Shown here in pieces: positions 40,266 to 45,118 of a stretch of 45,118 nt of DNA (positions are counted from its first letter, which is position 1; every line of letters starts with the position of its first letter). The notes below the pieces were generated by a model. That model did not search any database, was not told the origin of the DNA, and saw only the letters and a program-made list of their open reading frames with translations. Source of the stretch: an uncultured Clostridia bacterium. GTDB lineage: Bacteria; Bacillota; Clostridia; Oscillospirales; Acutalibacteraceae. Both the position numbers and the translations under genes were made by a program. The DNA is taken from assembly GCA_944380855.1 (NCBI GenBank), contig CALWIW010000017.1, positions 1-45,118 on the forward strand, read 5' to 3'.

Positions 40266-40970
40266 TTATAGGTCTGAATAGAATTCTTGCATATCGTCAA
40301 GGCGAAGGCAGCAGAGTCTGCCGGGAGAATCGTATCCACACCCGCAATCGATGCCGATGTAATTCTCATTTTTCCAAAGTTTCAGCGGCTCGTCATTTTG
40401 AAAATGATTCGTAGGTGTATGCCCGAAAATGAGGATTGTATCATCGGGGATCACTTCATGACGGCTTTGTCTTGACCACACGGCATAGGTAACCTTGTCA
40501 TCGTGCTTGTAGTTGTTCTGCTCGAAGTTTGCTTCTACGCCGCCGTGGATGAGCAGATATTTTTGACCGTTTACCTCTACATAAATATTCAGCGGTAAGT
40601 TGGACAAAAACTCAAACACCTCTTGCCTGATTGCTTTTCGGATGTGCTTTAAGTAGTAATGGGTAATATCGCCGCCGTTGTAATACCATAATTTCAATTT
40701 GTCTTGGCGAACATAGTCTTCGTTATCCCAAGGTTTCTTTACAACTATTGGGTAGTACAATGCTTCCAGCATCATATGCTCATGATTGCCAAGAAGCATC
40801 TTCACATTTGGCATTTTCATAAACTGCCGTATCATTTTTATCCCATCGGGGAAACGATCAATCACATCGCCGAGGATATAAAGGGTGTCTTCGGGTTGCA
40901 GATTAATCTTCCGCATTACATCCTCAAACCTCGCCTGATTGCCGTGTATGTCCGACATCACATAGGTCAT
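40266..40970 (-). CDS. PPP-type metallophosphatase
   Basis: About 234 residues of calcineurin-like fold, of the bacterial serine/threonine (PPP) phosphatase type. The metal motifs appear in order: SDIHG (6-10), GDVIDR (~35-40), GNHEH (~62-66), a later HGG (LLIHGGVE) and FGHTPTNH. Complete ligand set, so probably active, with Mn/Fe. ATG 40970 has GGAG 10 bp upstream and begins right at the domain; a TTG at 40994 is an alternative. It is divergent from the ATPase gene and leads the minus-strand cluster. Confidence 0.85.
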   Translation of the reverse strand: MTYVMSDIHGNQARFEDVMRKINLQPEDTLYILGDVIDRFPDGIKMIRQFMKMPNVKMLLGNHEHMMLEALYYPIVVKKPWDNEDYVRQDKLKLWYYNGGDITHYYLKHIRKAIRQEVFEFLSNLPLNIYVEVNGQKYLLIHGGVEANFEQNNYKHDDKVTYAVWSRQSRHEVIPDDTILIFGHTPTNHFQNDEPLKLWKNENYIGIDCGCGYDSPGRLCCLRLDDMQEFYSDL

Positions 40971-41058
40971 TTGATTATTACTCCATTTCTTCAAAGGCTT
41001 CTTGTACGGTTTTTTCTCCGTTGAAAGTAACTTTATTCTAAACTATTTGAGTTATACC

Positions 41059-41106
41059 GTTATCCCACTTGACATGAACGAATAAAAGGGGTATAATTGG
41101 GATAAC
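41059..41106 (+). promoter_or_regulatory. Consensus promoter enclosed by an inverted repeat
   Basis: TTGACA (41069-41074), 17 bp, TATAAT (41092-41097) is a perfect promoter for the ATPase gene. GTTATCCCA (41059-41067) and TGGGATAAC (41098-41106) form a perfect 9-bp inverted repeat placed just outside the two hexamers. A bound dimer or looped pair there would shut the promoter. Confidence 0.85.
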
Positions 41107-41128
41107 ATAAAACAACGGAGGTGTTGTT

Positions 41129-42925
41129 ATGGATCAGTTAGAGATTATGAATCGCATCGATGAACTCGAGCGAGAGATTGCATCCTTGCCGCCGGGCAGT
41201 GTATCCGTCAAGAAAGTTAAGGGCAAGGAATACTATTATCACCGCTTTACCGCAGGAGGTAAGCGTAGTGAGAATTATATAGATTTTGATGCTGTACCGG
41301 AGCTTCGCTCTCAGATTGAGAAGAGGAAGGCACTTGAGGCTGAATTAAAAGAATTGAAGAAGTCTATCCCAACTCCCAAGACAACTCGCAAAAAGAAGGA
41401 CTCCCACGAGTTCAAGACTTATGTCCGTATCGGCGAACAACTTCGTAATTGGGCTTCTCCTGTTAAAAAGTATAATCGGCGTGAGTGCTTCGATGCTCTG
41501 CACGATTTCGTGTTCGGCGAACAGCAGGACAAGGTCTTTATCCTTTACGGTCTTCGCAGAACCGGTAAAACCACACTTATCCGTCAAATCATCTTGGATA
41601 TGTCCTTGGAGGAACTTAGCAAAGCTGCCTTTATACAGGTCAAGAGCAAGGACTCCTTGTCAGCGATCAATTCCGACTTGAAATACCTTGAGGAGGGCGG
41701 TTATAAGTATGTATTTATTGATGAGGTTACTTTGATGGAGGACTTCATCGAGGGTGCCGCTTTGTTCTCAGACATTTACGCAAGCAGCGGTATGAAGATT
41801 GTCCTTTCGGGCACTGACTCTCTTGGCTTCATCTTCACCGAGTATGAACAGCTTTATGATCGGTGCATTCTGCTGCACACTACCTTCATTCCTTATCGTG
41901 AATTTGAAAATGTTCTCGGCATCCGTGGCGTGGATGAGTTCATCCGCTACGGTGGTACGATGAGTATGGGTGGTGTGAACTACAACGAGAAGTCTTCCTT
42001 CGCTACTATGAAGAGTGCAGAAGAATACATCGACAGTGCTATTGCTCGGAATATACAGCATTCCTTGAAATACTATCAAGACGGCGGTCATTTTCGTCAC
42101 CTATATGAGCTTTATCAGAAAGGCGAATTGACAAGTGCCATTAACCGTGTGGTTGAAGACATAAACCATAGGTTTACCAAAGACACGCTGACCAAGACCC
42201 TCATTTCCAACGACTTGTCGGTTACCGCAAGAAATCTTTTGAAGGATAGAGTGGAGCCTTTTGATCTGACCGAGAATATCGACCAAAACTTTGTTGTTGA
42301 TTCCATAAAGTCCATGCTTGATATTCTCGACAAAGAGGAGCAGTCCGTGGATATTGACGATACCTCCGCTTATCAGATTAAAGAATACCTAACGCTTCTT
42401 GACTTAATTATGGAGGTAGATGTACTCCATTTTCCGAATGTCAATAATCGAGAAAAGAAGGTAGTTATCAGTCAGCCGGGTCTGCGATATGCCCAAGCGG
42501 ATGCCCTTGTTAATTCCTTGCTTCTTGACGCGAAATTCAATAATCTTTCTGTATTAGAGCGTAACCGGGTTGTAGATCGTGCATTGGGTGCAATCAAGGG
42601 CAGAATGATAGAAGACCTTGTTCTTCTTGAAACCAAGATTGCGAAACCTCGCAAGCAAGTGTTCCAGCTACAGTTTGCAGTAGGTGAATTTGATATGGTC
42701 ATTCATGATCCCGAAACGCTGACCTGTGAGATTTACGAGATCAAACGCAGTCGTGAAGTTGTTCCGGCTCAGTATCAGCATCTCATCAATGCCGAGAAGT
42801 GTGCCGAGACGGAGCATCGCTTCGGTACAATCACCGGCAAGTATGTTATCTATCGTGGTGAGCCTACCGAGTTGGAAGGCATCCGCTATCTGAATGTTGA
42901 GGATTATCTGAAATCCCTCGCCTAA
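41129..42925 (+). CDS. AAA ATPase with N-terminal DUF6788-like and C-terminal nuclease-like domain
   Basis: A 598-residue three-part protein. Residues ~1-80 (LPPGSVSVKKVKGKEYYYHR, then a Glu/Lys coiled coil) resemble a small domain common in mobile elements (DUF6788-like, from memory). The ATPase part has Walker A GLRRTGKTT (141-149) and Walker B KYVFIDEV (~195), with the layout of AAA_14/DUF4143-type ATPases. The C-terminus (~515-560) has GEFDMVI...EIYEIKRS, the D...ExK pattern of PD-(D/E)XK nucleases. GGAGGTG lies before the ATG. Function unknown; relatives are suspected in defence or toxin roles. A terminator follows 62 bp after its stop. Confidence 0.78.
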   Translation: MDQLEIMNRIDELEREIASLPPGSVSVKKVKGKEYYYHRFTAGGKRSENYIDFDAVPELRSQIEKRKALEAELKELKKSIPTPKTTRKKKDSHEFKTYVRIGEQLRNWASPVKKYNRRECFDALHDFVFGEQQDKVFILYGLRRTGKTTLIRQIILDMSLEELSKAAFIQVKSKDSLSAINSDLKYLEEGGYKYVFIDEVTLMEDFIEGAALFSDIYASSGMKIVLSGTDSLGFIFTEYEQLYDRCILLHTTFIPYREFENVLGIRGVDEFIRYGGTMSMGGVNYNEKSSFATMKSAEEYIDSAIARNIQHSLKYYQDGGHFRHLYELYQKGELTSAINRVVEDINHRFTKDTLTKTLISNDLSVTARNLLKDRVEPFDLTENIDQNFVVDSIKSMLDILDKEEQSVDIDDTSAYQIKEYLTLLDLIMEVDVLHFPNVNNREKKVVISQPGLRYAQADALVNSLLLDAKFNNLSVLERNRVVDRALGAIKGRMIEDLVLLETKIAKPRKQVFQLQFAVGEFDMVIHDPETLTCEIYEIKRSREVVPAQYQHLINAEKCAETEHRFGTITGKYVIYRGEPTELEGIRYLNVEDYLKSLA

Positions 42926-43184
42926 TTGTTTCATCGGCTGCAATTGCAAATACCTTTTCAAATACTTTTCGATTTATTCCCTCTTTTGCACCTGCTTCGG
43001 CAGGTGCTTTTTCTATGTTGATGAAGGCTTCAAGGAGAGACAGGTTCTCGGGAACAACGCAAAACTTGATAAAAGATTCAGCCATTATCTCAATGGTTGT
43101 TCCAAGCTGCTCGCAGATTTCCGCGGCTTTCTCATATACATCCTGATCGATCTCTAAGGTCATTGTTACGAGGTTTTCGCTCAT
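42864..43184 (-). CDS. RelB/DinJ-like protein with long C-terminal extension
   Basis: A 106-residue protein. Residues 1-50 (LVTMTLEIDQDVYEKAAEICEQLGTTIE, in outline) match the ribbon-helix-helix part of RelB/DinJ antitoxins. The C-terminal half (KVFEKVFAIAADETIRRG) is unusual, and its coding overlaps the ATPase gene 3' end by 62 bp on the other strand. No RelE-type toxin adjoins. GGGAGAAGG precedes the ATG, which overlaps the stop of the PARG-like gene (ATGA), so the two are translationally coupled. Confidence 0.65.
   Translation of the reverse strand: MSENLVTMTLEIDQDVYEKAAEICEQLGTTIEIMAESFIKFCVVPENLSLLEAFINIEKAPAEAGAKEGINRKVFEKVFAIAADETIRRGISDNPQHSDSGCLPTR
42988..43012 (+). terminator. Terminator of the ATPase gene, inside the RelB-like coding sequence
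   Basis: GCACCTGC-TTCG-GCAGGTGC followed by TTTTT: a textbook stem with a UUCG tetraloop. It lies wholly within the opposite-strand RelB-like gene, where it encodes an Ala/Glu/Gly-rich stretch. Confidence 0.9.
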
Positions 43185-44002
43185 TGTCCTTCTCCCAATA
43201 TCTTTTTGAATACGGTGTAGTTCTGTTCATCCCTCGGGGAGCAGTACACCGCAAACTCAATGACATGAAAATAATTGCGAAACTCCTGAACTACCTTTTT
43301 CATAGCTCTTGCTACGACTTCCGGCGGATTCTTAAATGCTCCGCATCCGAAGGCGCCCAAAATCACCACATCATTTGCTCTCGATGAGGCAATGGTCAGT
43401 ATTCTTCTCATTCGGTTAATATGGAGTTGCTCCAAGTCAGAGTCGGTCAGCATGATACGCTCCGTGCCATCTCTGTCGGTACGGAGATTGGGAGCTGCAC
43501 AGGTAATCACATTGACCTGCATCCAGTCTTCCTGATCCATCAATTCGGGAAAGCGAGTATCTGTCTTGAACACCATCACATCGGGTGTGTAAATACAATC
43601 ATCGTTGTACAGAGGGTTGTTCTGCTGACGATGAGGTGAATAGAAACGCTCCCAATTTTCCTTGACAATCAGATTGGAATAAAGCGTAGAGCAACGGCAC
43701 AGACTTTCCTCTTGGGCTGTTGATCCCCAAATGACACCGCCGCCGGGGTTCGTAGCGGAGGCAAAGTTCAACACGCAGGTTTCATACCCGACATATTGCT
43801 TTGCTGCTTCAAAGCTCCGCTTTTTGGATACGATAATCTTAGCTGTTTCCGATTTGATTATTGGTGTCGGCAGCACCGGATCATTTTCAAGGAAGATTTC
43901 CTGATGGTCATTTGACAGCTTTATTGCATTTACCGCAACAGGGTTCGTCTTACAAAATTCTTGGGTATCCTCAAAGATGGACACATTTTCTTGTCTTCCC
44001 AT
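43181..44002 (-). CDS. PARG-like ADP-ribose glycohydrolase (TIGR02452 family)
   Basis: A 273-residue macrodomain-related protein of the microbial PARG type. The signature NFASATNPGGGVIWGSTAQEE (80-99, quoted in part) holds GGG (87-89) and the catalytic QEE (97-99), and a late GAFGCGAFKNPP matches the family. Bacterial PARGs remove ADP-ribose from proteins, nucleic acids or polymers. AGGAG lies 9 bp before the ATG. It sits between the resolvase-like gene (12 bp upstream) and the RelB-like gene (4-bp overlap). An ADP-ribosylating toxin is not visible, so a DarTG-like pair is not complete here. Confidence 0.88.
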   Translation of the reverse strand: MGRQENVSIFEDTQEFCKTNPVAVNAIKLSNDHQEIFLENDPVLPTPIIKSETAKIIVSKKRSFEAAKQYVGYETCVLNFASATNPGGGVIWGSTAQEESLCRCSTLYSNLIVKENWERFYSPHRQQNNPLYNDDCIYTPDVMVFKTDTRFPELMDQEDWMQVNVITCAAPNLRTDRDGTERIMLTDSDLEQLHINRMRRILTIASSRANDVVILGAFGCGAFKNPPEVVARAMKKVVQEFRNYFHVIEFAVYCSPRDEQNYTVFKKILGEGQ

Positions 44003-44014
44003 TTGGCTTATCTC

Positions 44015-44458
44015 CTAATCTTCGTTCTCGGTTAGTTCAGCGAATATTTTCTTAAGCTTTTTCTTCTGTTTCTTCTGCCGTTCCAGATAGTCTTGGATCA
44101 TTCCATAAAAGGAAATTTCAGAATCCACATTCTCAGCTCCGGTAAAGATATCCTCATAGATGAAGTATGTGTCAATGCTGTACTTCCGCTTCACTTCCTT
44201 TGCCAAGGAGAGTGCATCAAATCCATTATAGGAAAGCAATGTTACTGCCGGTACGACTATGGTTTTAATACCGTCTGCTTCACATTCCTCGAGCATAGCA
44301 TTCCAGTTAGGACGGTTTCTTGCTAACTTCTTATTGTTCACATCAATGAAGGACTTTTTCACCGACAGAGTTACCTGTGGCATCGCTGCGTTGGCAAACT
44401 CCGTCAGAATGTCCTCGCTGATGGGTGTTACATCTTTTGAAAAACAGGCATACGGAAC
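44015..44458 (-). CDS. Resolvase-like (serine recombinase N-domain) protein, 5' end unclear
   Basis: About 147 residues that look like the catalytic domain of a serine recombinase: PYACFSKD at the start, RNRPNWNAMLEECEADGIKT, VVPAVTLLSY and YFIYEDIFTG. The catalytic Ser would be in FSKD. There is no C-terminal DNA-binding domain; a Lys-rich tail ends the protein. No start codon lies at the beginning of the similarity: the frame stays open to an ATG at 44554, but that stretch is antisense to the plus-strand gene. The gene probably lost its true 5' end at a junction near 44458. Confidence 0.6.
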   Translation of the reverse strand, partial: VPYACFSKDVTPISEDILTEFANAAMPQVTLSVKKSFIDVNNKKLARNRPNWNAMLEECEADGIKTIVVPAVTLLSYNGFDALSLAKEVKRKYSIDTYFIYEDIFTGAENVDSEISFYGMIQDYLERQKKQKKKLKKIFAELTENED

Positions 44459-45036
44459 TTGCTCTTGATGAAGCCCCTGCTTCGGTTGCGATGCTGTTGG
44501 GCGGAAGTACGGAGAAGGCTGAAAGAATTGCAGAACACCGTTTACAGCTTGCATCGATCCGCAAGCAGTATCCGCATCCGGCTCACCCTTATAAAATTGG
44601 TGTCTATATCCGCTACTTCAATCAGACCAAATACGAAAACTATCTTGAGAAGCACATCTCCCATTTCAAGGAGGCAATTGCTCTGTGTCCCAAGTGGACT
44701 TTGGTGGATTTTTATATTGATGAAGGACAAACCGCGCCGAGCATGGCAAGCGCACCCGAGTGGTGCAGGTTGCTTGAGGATTGCTTCTCGGGCAAGGTTG
44801 ACCTAATCATCACACAGAAGGTTTCCAATGTGGCACGGAAGGATAACCCTCGAGAGGTCACCTTCATTTCGGGTATCCTCGCATCCCAACCGCATCCTGT
44901 GGGAATTTACTTTGTTTCGGAAAACATATTTACGCTTGCCACATATTACTTGGAGGATATGAACTCCTTAGAGTTCTTCCCCGAGGGACACAAAATGCTG
45001 TGCGATGGTGAGCCGGTAAGAGGTTATATTGAATGA
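44425..45036 (+). CDS. Recombinase-family-like protein, 5' end possibly truncated
   Basis: Up to 203 residues from a GTG at 44425. From about residue 12 it reads like the recombinase-related proteins of Clostridial conjugative elements: a helical segment (TEKAERIAEHRLQLASIRKQ), then IGVYIRYFNQT, FYIDEGQTAPSM, RLLEDCFSGKVDLIITQKVS and GIYFVSENIFTL, a resolvase-like fold. The usual catalytic Ser is replaced around IRYFN, so strand-exchange activity is doubtful. No ribosome site is seen before 44425. The similarity starts where the minus-strand gene's similarity also starts, so the 5' end is probably missing. Confidence 0.6.
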   Translation: MLHLLKNRHTELALDEAPASVAMLLGGSTEKAERIAEHRLQLASIRKQYPHPAHPYKIGVYIRYFNQTKYENYLEKHISHFKEAIALCPKWTLVDFYIDEGQTAPSMASAPEWCRLLEDCFSGKVDLIITQKVSNVARKDNPREVTFISGILASQPHPVGIYFVSENIFTLATYYLEDMNSLEFFPEGHKMLCDGEPVRGYIE

Positions 45037-45042
45037 TTAGCA

Positions 45043-45118
45043 TTGACAGAAAAAGAAATACGTGACCGACTTTATGATATGCATAAGGGCGGTTATGTGA
45101 TTACACACACTGAAACAG
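45043..45118 (+). CDS. Possible partial gene running off the window
   Basis: An open frame from TTG 45043 continues to the window end (begins LTEKEIRDRLYDMHKGGYV). It starts 6 bases after the preceding stop, as in a coupled operon. Too short to identify. Confidence 0.35.
   Translation, partial: MTEKEIRDRLYDMHKGGYVITHTET

Overview
The window reads as the chromosome of a low-to-moderate GC anaerobic member of the Clostridia, probably a gut Oscillospirales or Lachnospirales species (inference). The evidence is the origin-proximal order rsmG - noc - parA(soj) - parB(spo0J) - serS with consensus parS sites, a MecA-type adaptor, an SpoVB-like flippase, a complete set of [FeFe]-hydrogenase maturases, and an operon for taking up and phosphorolysing galacto-N-biose/lacto-N-biose (mucin or milk glycans).

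Layout. 1-5465: the 3' end of rsmG, then noc, parAB and serS; parAB sits between mirror-image arms that carry parS sites and arrays of ~50-bp palindromic repeats. 5466-14639: housekeeping and envelope genes: ROK glucokinase, a DHHW/MBOAT O-acyltransferase pair, TtcA, a DegV protein, an SpoVB-like flippase, a lipoprotein and an AT-rich secreted protein. 14968-15228: three tRNAs (Leu-UAA, Glu-UUC, Met-CAU) under one promoter on the minus strand. 15533-20967: a MecA-like adaptor, a promoter-to-terminator ~180-nt RNA locus, and the hydrogenase maturation set (TM1266-type regulator, hydE, hydG, then an array of palindromic repeats, then hydF). 21983-31356: a divergent AraC regulator and an operon of solute-binding protein, two permeases, a small membrane protein, GH112 phosphorylase, nucleotidyltransferase and N-acetylhexosamine kinase. 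31817-37986: a Ca2+/cation antiporter, a PucR/CdaR-type regulator, and a TetR-controlled pair of phytoene-desaturase-like flavoprotein and 2Fe-2S flavin reductase.

38150-45118 looks like a different kind of DNA: richer in GC, different in codon style, and made of accessory genes. They are an excisionase/XRE fusion regulator, two small unknown proteins, a PPP-type phosphatase, a divergent AAA ATPase with a nuclease-like C-terminus, a RelB/DinJ-like protein, a PARG-like ADP-ribose hydrolase, and two resolvase-like coding segments abutting head to head. This is probably a decayed or partial integrative element; no tyrosine integrase or conjugation gene is visible.

Two families of dispersed non-coding repeats run through the chromosomal part. 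The first is a ~50-bp palindromic unit (13 good copies) whose stem sequence varies but stays complementary. The second is a ~210-230-bp multi-hairpin element (three long copies, two short ones) lying only between genes. The repeats, the mirror-symmetric par locus, the hyd-linked RNA locus and the PARG/ATPase accessory cluster are the parts most worth a second look.
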